From Candidatus Poribacteria bacterium (GTDB taxonomy: Bacteria > Poribacteria > WGA-4E > WGA-3G): 64,000 bases of DNA. The stretch is from contig JAJDUH010000072.1 in assembly GCA_022826805.1 (NCBI GenBank), forward strand, positions 1 through 64,000, given 5' to 3'. Below, piece by piece: positions 1 to 7,499 of the stretch. Within the stretch, counting starts at the first letter, position 1. Every line of letters begins with the position of its first letter. Made by a program: the position numbers and the translations under genes. Under the pieces are notes generated by a model, which saw nothing but the letters and a program-made list of their open reading frames with translations, made no database searches and was not told the origin of the DNA.

Positions 1-126
1 AGACATGATGGCGAGGATAGCAAGGGCGAGGATGGCTTTCAACGGATGCCGTTTGCCTTTTTCCTTGCGTGGGTCTGGCAGTGATGCTAACATATCAAGC
101 AAGTGGCGAGAAGGTTTTCTCGTCAT
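1..126 (-). mobile_element. ISAs1-family transposase, N-terminal part (runs off the left edge)
   Basis: Forty-two codons on the minus strand, from an ATG at 126 to the window edge with no stop. The reading contains LLDMLASLPDPRKEKGKRHP followed by a hydrophobic AILALAILAIMS stretch. That is the typical start of ISAs1-family transposases (the DDE_Tnp_1-associated N-terminal domain), where a PDPR-K-x-G-K-RHPL motif precedes a hydrophobic helix. A GTG at 135 in the same frame is an alternative start. The DDE catalytic part lies outside the window. The gene points away from the truncated restriction gene that begins near 255, so the IS end must lie between about 205 and 257. Family assignment rests on the N-terminal motif only. 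Confidence 0.72.
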
Positions 127-170
127 CGTCTTCACCTCAAAGTCGTTGTGGATTTTTAGGGTGAAGTATA

Positions 171-204
171 GCATGTATTGCGTGAAAACTCACGCAATAC
201 ATGC
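171..204. repeat. Perfect 15-bp inverted repeat, 4-nt loop
   Basis: GCATGTATTGCGTGA (171-185) and its exact reverse complement (190-204) are separated by AAAC. It sits about 45 bp upstream of the transposase start, inside the presumed IS end. It could be a terminator that protects the transposase from outside transcription, an operator, or a subterminal recognition structure. The sequence alone does not tell which. Confidence 0.85.
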
Positions 205-254
205 CCATATAAAATCATAACTCTACAAATCAAATCTTAAAACTAAATGACCCT

Positions 255-2867
255 AGTGGCTTGTTTGAATGTCTTGACACACCGGTAGGAGCGATCTCCG
301 AATCGCGACCCAATGAAAAAATCCTACGAATCGACGGTTTTTCCGATAGAGAGGACAACCCGCTTCACGTCCCGAATGAACTCTTCTTTTCCGAACCACA
401 GGCGATAAACCTCAACGCCATCTATGACACGAAAAACAGTCGGTATACCGTACGAGGCTTAATCCACATCCTCAACCGCTATAAGTTCACCATTGCCGAG
501 AACACACCCATAGAGGAAGAAGTCGCCTTGGATCCCGAGTTGCTCGGACAAGTATTTGAAAACCTACTCGCAGCGTATAACCCCGAAACGGGGACGACCG
601 CACGCAAGCAGACGGGCTCGTTCTACACACCGCGCGAGATCGTTAACTACATGGTGGACGAATCCCTCATCGCCTATCTCAAAGAAAGTAGTAGGCACAA
701 TCCTTTGTGCCGTAACCGAAATATAGAAACCAAACTCCGCCACCTCCTCGCCTACAACGACGAACCCCACCAATTTACCGATGCCGAGGTGCAACACCTC
801 ATCAACGCCATCGACACACTGAAGATTCTGGATCCCGCGTGCGGCTCCGGTGCCTTCCCAATGGGTATCCTACACAAACTCGTCTTCCTACTCAGCAAAC
901 TGGATCCCCGCAACGCAGAGTGGCGACAACGCCAGATTGATCGCGTCCAAGGTGCCATCGCCGCGTCAGAGAAGATTGACGACAGCACTTTTCGTGAAAG
1001 TGCCATCGCTGAACTGGAAGGCGAAATCGCCAGCATCAACGAAGCATTTGAACGCAACGAACTCGACTACGGCAGGAAACTCTATCTGATAGAGAACTGC
1101 ATCTACGGCGTAGACATCCAACCCATCGCCACACAGATTGCCAAGCTCCGTTTCTTTATCTCGTTGGTTGTTGAGCAGAAAATCGACGATACCCGCGAGA
1201 ACCGCGGTGTGCGTCCATTGCCAAATTTGGAGACGAAATTCGTGGCTGCGAATACCCTTCTCGGTGTCGAAAAACCTGCACAGATGACATTCCGAAATCC
1301 AGAAATAGACAGTAAAGAGAAGGCGTTAGAAGAGGTGCGCCGCCGACACTTCACCGCTCGCACGCCGCGTACAAAAGAACGTTACCGTAACCGCGATGCC
1401 GAACTCCGCGCTGAGATTAGCGCGTTGCTGCAACAAGACGGGTTTCCGAGCGAAACGACTGAAAAGATCGCCAACTGGGATCCATACAACCAGAACGCCA
1501 CGGCAGACTTCTTTGATCCTGAATGGATGTTCGGTATCATAGACGGGTTCGATGTCGTGATTGGCAATCCGCCTTACGTCCGCCAAGAGAAAATCAAGGC
1601 ACTTAAACCGACGTTAAAAAAACACTACGCCTGTTACACGGGTGCAGCCGACCTTTATGTCTATTTCTATGAACGCGGACTGCAATTGCTAAGTCCAAAC
1701 GGTGTTCATACCTTTATCTGTTCCAACAGTTGGTTGGATGTCAACTACGGTGCCCCGTTGCAGAAGTATCTATTGGACAACACGGCAGGTGCAGTTATCT
1801 GCCACAGTGAAGCCGAACGTGAGTTTGAGAGTGCCGACATCAACACCATCGTCAGCATTCTCCGAAACGGCACACCCGACTCGGATTCCCAGATCCATTT
1901 TCTTACCTTCAAGACGTTCATTGGCGATCCAAATGTAGAGAACCGTCGGGCACGAACCCTGACTTATGCCGAGTTAAAACAGGAAGGTACGCGCGAGAAT
2001 AAATACGCAGGTGACAAGTGGGGTGGTAAATACCTCCGCGCCCCAGACATCTATTGGACGATCTTAGAGAAGGGAAAAGATAAACTGGTGCGGTTAGGTG
2101 ACATTGCCAAGGTGAAGCGTGGCTTCACAACCGGCGCGAATGAGTTCTTTTATCTTGACGCGGATCGGATTCAAGAGTGGGGGATAGAGTCGGAATATCT
2201 GAAGCCTGTCATCAAGAGTCCGCGTGAATGTAAAAGCATCCGTGTAGACCCCAGTCAGTTGCAGTTCAAGTTATTTATGTGTCATGCAGACAAGGCAGCA
2301 TTGACGGGCACTGCTGCCTTGGAGTATATCAAATGGGGAGAGAAACAAAGGTTTCATCAGAGACCGAGTTGCAGATCGCGAGCGCGCTGGTGGGATTTGG
2401 GGGAACGGCAGATTCCGTTGCTTTCTTTCAACTATCTGATTTCTTCAACTGCGAGAACCTTGTATACTCCAGACGGTTGTTATACGAGTGACAATTTCCA
2501 AGAGGTCCACACAGATTCGGATTTGATTTTGCCTTTATGTGCCTCCTTAAATTCTTCGTTATTTCAACTGATGGTAAATATGGCGGGACGTTCTAATTTC
2601 GGCGGTGGTCTACTAAAAATTCAGACCTACGAGGTTTCGGAATTGCTGTGTTTATATCCAAAAATCTTCGCATTTGAAGACGAGGCGTTATTCGCGTCCT
2701 CTTCATGGGAAATGCTGGACCCATCAGACGATCGCCGCGCCCTTGACGCAATTATTTTTGATGCTCTCAACCTCACACAAGGCGAGCGAGATGGGGTGTC
2801 CGAAGCAGTTGTTAAGCTTGTAGAATCGCGTTTGCGGAAAGCGCGGAGTTTGAAGGGGAAATCCTAA
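255..2867 (+). pseudogene. Eco57I-like restriction-modification enzyme, 5'-truncated next to an IS
   Basis: The frame is open from 213, and recognisable protein starts at about 255 with GLFECLD, a motif that lies in the middle of full-length Eco57I-type enzymes; the TTG at 261 is its leucine codon, not a credible start. Present are the motif I of an adenine methyltransferase (DPACGSGAF, about residue 190 counted from 261), the catalytic NPPY (GNPPYVRQ, about residue 434) and a C-terminal TaqI-like target-recognition region (from about residue 590). An intact enzyme of this family would methylate adenine and, through its N-terminal nuclease part, cut DNA. Here the N-terminal several hundred residues, including the expected nuclease, are missing, and the break coincides with the ISAs1 end. 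Two palindromic sequences appear to be inserted in frame (near 281-310 and 687-716). Probably non-functional, although the methyltransferase core is uninterrupted. Confidence 0.85.
687..716 (+). repeat. Family A palindromic repeat, in frame inside the Eco57I-like gene
   Basis: AGTAGTAGGCACAA-TCCT-TTGTGCCGTAAC. The GGCACAA/TTGTGCC stem (694-700, 705-711) is perfect. The flanks AGTAGTA and GTAAC match the intergenic copies at 2868-2893 and 8610-8638. It is read as SSRHNPLCRN within the protein, at a point where relatives usually have a short linker before the motif I region. Confidence 0.75.
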
Positions 2868-3267
2868 AGTAGTAGGCACGCTCCGCGTGCCGTTTTAGAC
2901 TTCCGCTCCAGCGGAGCGATATTGCTTCGCAGTGAGAATAGAATATGTAGCATTTCCAATCTTCCGCTCCAGCGGAGCGGTATGTGACGCATGAAATTAA
3001 CGCTAAAATTCCGTTGAAATCTACCCATCTTGCATGTTATCATTACTCTCAAACAATCTGCATCGCGGAGGCAACAACAGAATAACTTGTCTGAATCGCG
3101 GATTATCGCAGATTGTACAGATTTCGCGGATTTTTGAATCTGTCATCTAAAATTATTCGGTGGGTGAGTAGGATAATTCGCGTCATCCGTGTAATCTGTG
3201 AAAATCCGCGATTCAGACAATTGTGATGTTTATCCCAAAGAAATTGCCGCTATGGAGACGAATCAAA
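2868..3267. repeat. Repeat-filled intergenic region
   Basis: No gene is seen. It holds a family A copy (2868-2893, stem GGCACGC/GCGTGCC), two copies of the hairpin CCGCTCCAGCGGAGCG 61 bp apart (2903-2918 and 2964-2979), and a long imperfect inverted repeat (3085-3130 against 3179-3222) whose outer arms read TTGTCTGAATCGCGGATT and the reverse complement. The second arm runs into a possible upstream ATG at 3223 of the next gene, which argues against that start. Confidence 0.7.
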
Positions 3268-5118
3268 ATGTCAAATCAATCTAACGCTTCAAATGAGAAA
3301 CCACAGACAGTTCAGGACATCATCCGCGAAACAGAGCAGAAATCGGAAGGTGGTGGTTATATCTATCGTGGTGAACGGAATAAGAAAAATCTAAAAGTCT
3401 CTTCAAAACTCTATCGTGATTTTGAGATTGAGAACGAGCACTTTGATATAGAACTTGTGCAAAAAGAAATGCTGGCTGCTGCGAAAAAACATACAGGGGA
3501 CCTTCCTCAGGATTTTCGCTTGGATATCACGCCACTACAGGACGTGACGGCAAAGTTGATAGAAGAAGCGAGAGATTTTGAAATTCTCACTGAAATCCAA
3601 CACTACGGTGGTAAAACGAACCTTATCGACTTCACGACAGACTACTTCATTGCCCTTTTCTTTGCATGCGACGGTCGTTATGAAGAAGACGGTCGGGTTA
3701 TCCTGCAAAAAACAGATGAGATAAGAGACATGATCGCGCACCCACGAAATCCACGACACCGTGTCATCGTCCAAAAAAGCGTGTTCATAAGACCACCACG
3801 GGGCTTTATTGAACCACACGAGAACGATATAGTCATTATTCCGGCAAAGCTCAAACAACCGTTGCTCCAATACCTGCGGGATTATCACGGCATATCTACA
3901 GAATTTATCTACAACGACCTCCATGGTTTTATTAAAAATCAAGACATTCATGGAGATGCATATACACACTTTTATAGAGGTTTTGCCTTTCGCAATAGGG
4001 CAGATGAAGCAACAACATCTGAAACAAAACAAGAGGAATACGAAAAAGCCATTACGCATTATACAAAGGCAATAGAACTTAAACCCGATGAAGTCTCTGC
4101 CTATAACGGACGAGGGACGGTTTACGTCAGAAAAGGCGATTTTGATAACGCCATGCAAGACTACACCAAAGCGCTAGAACTTAAACCCGATGAAGTCTAT
4201 GCCTATAACGGACGGGGCAATGTTTATAGGGGAAAAAGGGAGTTTGATAATGCAATCGAAGACTACACCAAAGCGCTAGAACTTAAACCCGATGAAGTCT
4301 ACGCCTATAGCAGACGAGGGACGGTTTACGTCAGAAAAGGCGATTTTGATAACGCGATACAAGACTACACTAAAGCGATAGAACTCAAACCTGATCAAGT
4401 CCGTGCCTATAGGGAACGAGGGATGGTTTACGCCAGAAAAGGCGATTTTGATAACGCGATACAAGACTACACTAAAGCGATAGAACTCAAACCTGATCAA
4501 GTCCATGCCTACTATAACATGCGGGCCAGGGTTTACGTCAGAAAAGGCGATCTTGATAATGCCATAAAAGACCATACCACCATTATAGAACTCAAACCCG
4601 ATTATGCCAATGCCTATTACGACCGCGGCATCGTTTACAAGGACAAAGGTGATCTTGATAACGCGATACAAGACTACACCAAAGCGATAGAACTCAAACC
4701 CGGTGAGGATTATGCCTACTATAGCAGGCGGGCCAGGGTTTACGTCAGAAAAGGCGATCTTGATAATGCCATAAAAGACTATACTACTGCTATACAGATC
4801 GGACCCAATTACGTCAATGCCTATTACAACCGCGGTGATGCTTACAGAAAAAAAGGTGATTTTGATAACGCCATCAAAGATCATACAAAATTGATAGAAC
4901 TCAAACCCAATTCAGCCTCTGTTTATTACAAGCGCGGGGTGTTGCAGTTACACCTACAAGAATGGGAAAAAGCAAGACAAGACCTAATAGATGCTAAAAA
5001 CATAGGCATGAATATCATTGCTTCATTCCATAACGACTACGAAAGTGTTGCAGACTTTGAAAAAGGAAATGGTTTTAAGTTGCCTGAGGACATTGCCGAA
5101 ATGTTGACTCCGCAGTAG
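3268..5118 (+). CDS. FRG-domain protein with about ten C-terminal TPR repeats
   Basis: 616 residues from the ATG at 3268, chosen because GGAGA lies 10 nt upstream and because the other ATG (3223) falls in a repeat. The N-terminal ~230 residues carry an FRG domain, named for its F/Y-R-G motif: YIYRGE, SSKLYR, then EIQHYGGKTNLIDFTTDYFIA. FRG domains are often found in phage-related and defence settings; their biochemical role is not settled. From about residue 255 come about ten TPR units of the form AYxxRGxVYxxKGDFDNAIQDYTKAIELKPD, which suggests protein-protein binding. Several units are nearly identical at the DNA level, pointing to recent expansion. The C-terminal 35 residues (SFHNDYESVADFEKGNGFKL) follow the last repeat. 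No signal peptide is seen. It sits alone between repeats beside a broken restriction gene. Confidence 0.82.
   Translation: MSNQSNASNEKPQTVQDIIRETEQKSEGGGYIYRGERNKKNLKVSSKLYRDFEIENEHFDIELVQKEMLAAAKKHTGDLPQDFRLDITPLQDVTAKLIEEARDFEILTEIQHYGGKTNLIDFTTDYFIALFFACDGRYEEDGRVILQKTDEIRDMIAHPRNPRHRVIVQKSVFIRPPRGFIEPHENDIVIIPAKLKQPLLQYLRDYHGISTEFIYNDLHGFIKNQDIHGDAYTHFYRGFAFRNRADEATTSETKQEEYEKAITHYTKAIELKPDEVSAYNGRGTVYVRKGDFDNAMQDYTKALELKPDEVYAYNGRGNVYRGKREFDNAIEDYTKALELKPDEVYAYSRRGTVYVRKGDFDNAIQDYTKAIELKPDQVRAYRERGMVYARKGDFDNAIQDYTKAIELKPDQVHAYYNMRARVYVRKGDLDNAIKDHTTIIELKPDYANAYYDRGIVYKDKGDLDNAIQDYTKAIELKPGEDYAYYSRRARVYVRKGDLDNAIKDYTTAIQIGPNYVNAYYNRGDAYRKKGDFDNAIKDHTKLIELKPNSASVYYKRGVLQLHLQEWEKARQDLIDAKNIGMNIIASFHNDYESVADFEKGNGFKLPEDIAEMLTPQ
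4030..4920 (+). repeat. Tandem 102-105-bp coding repeats (TPR units)
   Basis: Direct repeats of 34-35 codons inside the FRG-TPR gene. The units beginning near 4326 and 4428 differ at only a few positions over about 90 bp. Most units contain GGCGAT(T/C)TTGATAA followed by ACTACAC(C/T)AAAGCG. Such an array can gain or lose units by slippage or recombination. Confidence 0.85.
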
Positions 5119-5422
5119 GCGTAAAGCCTAATCCACTGCTTCAAAAATCGCTGCCAGTTTCAAATAGGACAGTGTTTTGTCTGCCTTATTTATTTTGGCA
5201 ATCCCTTAATCTTGTAAATCCTGATTCAGACAATGAACAACAGAGGGGCCTCGGATAACGTGAGCACGGTAAAACAGTTATTGTAGAGTCGGGTGTTAAT
5301 TTGCGGTGAAATTCTATACAAACTAACAATTTGTGCTACAAGGAGCCGTTTGTGATGGCACACGGCGTGTGTCTACTACTTTTAATCGAGCTCATGTTAA
5401 AATGGGTTGCTGGAACGAGTAG
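5119..5422. repeat. Intergenic region with an inverted family A repeat
   Basis: No gene is seen. A family A copy in reverse orientation lies at 5351-5381 (ctactact at its right end, GGCACAC/GTGTGTC stem with one mismatch). Near 5209-5233 is a fragment (AATCCTGATTCAGACAA) that matches the outer arm of the repeat at 3085-3222. Confidence 0.6.
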
Positions 5423-5704
5423 ATGAACAAACCAAGAGTTTTCGCAGACTTCCACAACGCAGATGCAAAAGGGAGAGTGCGGTTGAACTGCGCCGGTACA
5501 GTGGCGGATCTCAAACATCAAAAAATCGTATTGCTAAGTGGTCAATCTCTGATTATCTATAGCGAAGAGTTAGAGGTTGAGGGCGTTGTTCACTACTCCG
5601 AAGAAGAAAAGTTGTGGACAGCGGTGATTGACTGGGATGCTATTCGAGAAATAGAACCCGTCGTCTCTGAAATAACACCTCATATCCGTAACATGGCACG
5701 TTAA
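5423..5704 (+). CDS. Small hypothetical protein
   Basis: 93 residues, starting MNKPRVFADFHNADAKGRVRLNC. I do not recognise a named domain. The composition is soluble and mostly beta-like, with LNCAGTVADL, YSEELEVEGVV and WTAVIDW segments. No strong Shine-Dalgarno sequence is seen in front of the ATG. It lies between palindromic repeats and upstream of an orphan HicB gene, in the accessory region. It could be a small regulator or antitoxin-like protein, but nothing in the sequence proves that. Confidence 0.6.
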   Translation: MNKPRVFADFHNADAKGRVRLNCAGTVADLKHQKIVLLSGQSLIIYSEELEVEGVVHYSEEEKLWTAVIDWDAIREIEPVVSEITPHIRNMAR

Positions 5705-5766
5705 GCGTGCTATTTTCACTGCGAAACAATATCGCACTGCTGCTTTGCGAAGGTGAAAAACCGCCA
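5690..5766. repeat. Family F repeat, copy 1
   Basis: TGGCACGTTAAGCGTGCTA hairpin followed by a tail ending GAAGGTGAAAAACCG. A second copy lies at 6228-6295, and a more diverged one near 9984-10040. Copy 1 begins at the end of the preceding gene and supplies its TAA stop. Confidence 0.65.
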
Positions 5767-5823
5767 ATGATTCAGTACACTCAAGAACTTGAAGCGACGC
5801 TCGCGCGCATTATGCACTTTTGA
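5767..5823 (+). pseudogene. Possible remnant reading frame (MIQYTQELEATLARIMHF)
   Basis: An 18-codon frame from ATG 5767 to TGA 5823, directly after a family F repeat. The N-terminal wording resembles the start of a longer protein, and reading shifts towards ENKAKDREGW just after the stop in another frame, so this may be the front of a decayed gene. It is too short to name. Confidence 0.3.
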
Positions 5824-5860
5824 AAATAAAGCAAAAGACCGCGAGGGATGGAGGGTTTTG

Positions 5861-6064
5861 ATGGAATACAAAATACCACTTCTTTTCACACCTCAAGTTG
5901 AAGGTGGATATACAGTCACTTCTCCGCTGTTGCCAGAGTTAGTTACCGAAGGTGATTCGTTAGACGAGGCGTTAGAAAATGTCAAAGGTGCTTTTGCGGC
6001 AGTCCTTGAATTGTATCAGGGGATGGGACATTCATTGCCAAAGCAACATTTTCAAAACGCTTAG
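5861..6064 (+). CDS. hicB: HicB-like antitoxin, orphan
   Basis: 67 residues from ATG 5861, with GGAGGG eight bases upstream deciding the start over an earlier in-frame ATG at 5789. The sequence IPLLFTPQVEGGYTVTSPLLPELVTEGDSLDEALENVKGA (given here in outline) follows the HicB partial RNase H-like fold: a beta strand, E/G-G-Y, P-x-L-P-x-L-x-T-E-G and an A-L-x-N helix. HicB proteins neutralise the HicA mRNA interferase and repress their own operon through a C-terminal DNA-binding segment. This copy has only a short C-terminus and no HicA partner on either side, so it may be a solitary antitoxin or what remains of a module. Confidence 0.72.
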   Translation: MEYKIPLLFTPQVEGGYTVTSPLLPELVTEGDSLDEALENVKGAFAAVLELYQGMGHSLPKQHFQNA

Positions 6065-6118
6065 AATTAATGTGATGGGGACGTTATCGCCGCTTGTAGT
6101 GGATTCAGAACAGATACC

Positions 6119-6211
6119 TCTGCCTTGGAAAAAGAAATTGATAAACGCATGTAGGCATTGTATAATTTAACACAAGGAGAGATTGCTATTGTGGAGGCAG
6201 CGACCGAGTAA
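6119..6211 (+). pseudogene. Degraded C-terminal tail of an Eco57I-type restriction enzyme
   Basis: Read in one frame this gives SALEKEIDKRM-stop-ALYNLTQGEIAIVEAATE-stop. The pattern ALEKEID-(V/Y)-ALY-LT-EEI-IVE is the usual extreme C-terminus of large Eco57I-like and related restriction-methyltransferases. An in-frame TAG interrupts it, and no body of the gene is present. It is a fossil of a second enzyme, or a displaced piece. Confidence 0.55.
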
Positions 6212-6227
6212 ACTATCTGAATCACAG

Positions 6228-6295
6228 AAACATAGCACGTTAAGCGTGCTATAGATATATCGTGACGCTACTTTGGAAAGGTGAAAAACCGGATT
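6228..6295. repeat. Family F repeat, copy 2
   Basis: ATAGCACGTTAAGCGTGCTAT hairpin and the tail AAGGTGAAAAACCGG, similar to 5690-5766. It lies just upstream of the TPR/Doc pair. Confidence 0.65.
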
Positions 6296-6309
6296 AAGCA
6301 ATCCGTATT

Positions 6310-6618
6310 GTGGTGCAAAAAATGACCAAAAAACGAAACACAGAATGTGCCGAGGCATACTACAATCACGGTGTGGCTCATAGCAAAAAGGGTGAGTTGA
6401 AATTTGCGATTGAAGACTATACCAAAGCGATAGAACTCAAACCCGATTATGCCGATGCCTATTATAGGCGCAGCAAAGTTTGGTTACACCTCGGAGAAAC
6501 GGAAAAAGCGAAAGCAGACATGCAAACTGCTAGCGAGATAGGAATAAACAGCACCACTGCCTTAGACGAAACACTGCAAAACTACCAACGCGCTTGGAAA
6601 ACCCTTGGCAACTTATGA
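6310..6618 (+). CDS. Small TPR protein, translationally coupled to Doc
   Basis: 102 residues from a GTG at 6310 (an in-frame ATG at 6322 is possible). It carries one clear TPR and part of a second: AYYNHGVAHSKKGELKFAIE then AIELKPDYADAYYRRSKVWL, close in wording to the repeats of the large FRG-TPR protein upstream. The tail (GINSTTALDETLQNYQRAW) resembles the end of TPR arrays of the same type. Its TGA stop overlaps the ATG of the Doc gene as ATGA at 6615-6618. The place before doc is normally held by the antitoxin Phd, so this protein may be the partner, or merely a fragment of a larger TPR gene. Confidence 0.7.
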   Translation: MVQKMTKKRNTECAEAYYNHGVAHSKKGELKFAIEDYTKAIELKPDYADAYYRRSKVWLHLGETEKAKADMQTASEIGINSTTALDETLQNYQRAWKTLGNL

Positions 6619-6986
6619 GATATTTGACAATCGCGGAGATTCTGGAAGTTGCCGAGGGACATGTCGGGACCTATCACTTGCTGGATGAAAATCGGTTACA
6701 CTATGTGGTTGACGCGGTTAGCGGAAAATTTGGCGACATCGAGTTGTATCCGACTTTATCCCAAAAGGCTGCTGTGTATGCCCATCATATTGTCACTGGA
6801 CATGTATTCTTGGATGGGAATAAGCGTACCGATCTGCATTGTGCTATCTTGTTTTTAGAAGTTAATGGTTGTACCTTGCGTCTCGATATTGATGATTCAA
6901 TTATTGATCTCGGCTTTAAGATTGCAGATGGAACCATAACCGATATTGAGGTAATTGCGGATCGTATACAGGCATGGATTCTGTAA
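6615..6986 (+). CDS. doc: Doc-type Fic-domain toxin
   Basis: 123 residues from ATG 6615. It has the Doc version of the Fic motif, HVFLDGNKRTD, where Lys replaces the Gly of AMP-transferring Fic proteins, preceded by the usual AAVYAHHIV helix and followed by AILFLEVNG. Doc of phage P1 phosphorylates EF-Tu and stops translation; the same activity is plausible here. Length is normal for Doc (about 126). The start is set by the ATGA overlap with the TPR gene, which implies coupled translation. No Phd antitoxin is found next to it. Confidence 0.8.
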   Translation: MRYLTIAEILEVAEGHVGTYHLLDENRLHYVVDAVSGKFGDIELYPTLSQKAAVYAHHIVTGHVFLDGNKRTDLHCAILFLEVNGCTLRLDIDDSIIDLGFKIADGTITDIEVIADRIQAWIL

Positions 6987-7499
6987 CAAACCGGTGTGAA
7001 TAAACCAATAGGCGAAAATTCAAATCTACTGTTCTGTCCACATTAAGATGATAGGTAAAAGTAGTTAGAGCGCGTCTGAATGCCTACCCAAATCCCAGGA
7101 CTATCTATGATAAAATCCACAATTAAGTGTCTATTGGAGAAGTGGCACAGCCTAACAGGCTATGCTACAAATAAATTCTCTCAGTTCAAAAATTCTGATA
7201 CTAGCAACCAAAAAAAATACCTATTCGTTAAATGGAATATAACTTAAAACCCCTTTTAGAGCGTTTTCACGGAGAAGGCACAAATCCAGTTTCGGGAATC
7301 CAGTAGAATCAAGGCTCCAGAAATATCTCCGTGAAGCCTCCGTGAATCTGTCTGTTAGAACCTGTTAAAATACAATCTTGATTCCATCCTAAGACTCCCA
7401 AAAAGTCACTTGACAAAACCTGTCTAAAATGATAAATTGACTTCAAACAAGGGAAACCCTTACGCCTTGAGTTTTTAAAGATAAAGAAAGGATAACAAC
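6987..7499. other. Non-coding stretch before the mannose-6-phosphate isomerase gene
   Basis: 513 bp without a convincing reading frame. It contains a 10-bp inverted repeat TTCACGGAGA (7266-7275) / TCTCCGTGAA (7326-7335) with a 50-bp spacer, and a promoter near 7410. The rest is AT-rich and I see nothing else in it. Confidence 0.5.
7410..7438 (+). promoter_or_regulatory. Promoter, TTGACA-17-TAAATT
   Basis: A perfect -35 box at 7410-7415 and TAAATT at 7433-7438 with 17 bp between. This places the start of transcription about 55 bp upstream of the isomerase gene, whose ATG follows AAAGGATAACAAC. Confidence 0.65.

Noticed and set aside
5..220. Plus-strand frame of 71 codons at the left edge
   Set aside because: It is antisense to the transposase start and crosses the perfect hairpin; no family likeness.
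261..263. TTG at 261 as a true start of the Eco57I-like gene
   Set aside because: It is the Leu of a GLFECLD motif from the middle of the protein family, the frame is open upstream, and no ribosome-binding site precedes it.
3535..4158. 207-codon minus-strand frame opposite the FRG domain
   Set aside because: Antisense to a gene with clear FRG motifs, and no recognisable domain of its own.
4276..4884. 202-codon minus-strand frame opposite the TPR repeats
   Set aside because: Its own sequence is repeated every 34 codons as the mirror of the TPR units; an antisense shadow.
7260..7340. Riboswitch upstream of the mannose-6-phosphate isomerase gene
   Set aside because: There is a 10-bp inverted repeat, but it lies upstream of the promoter boxes at 7410-7438 and would not be in that transcript.
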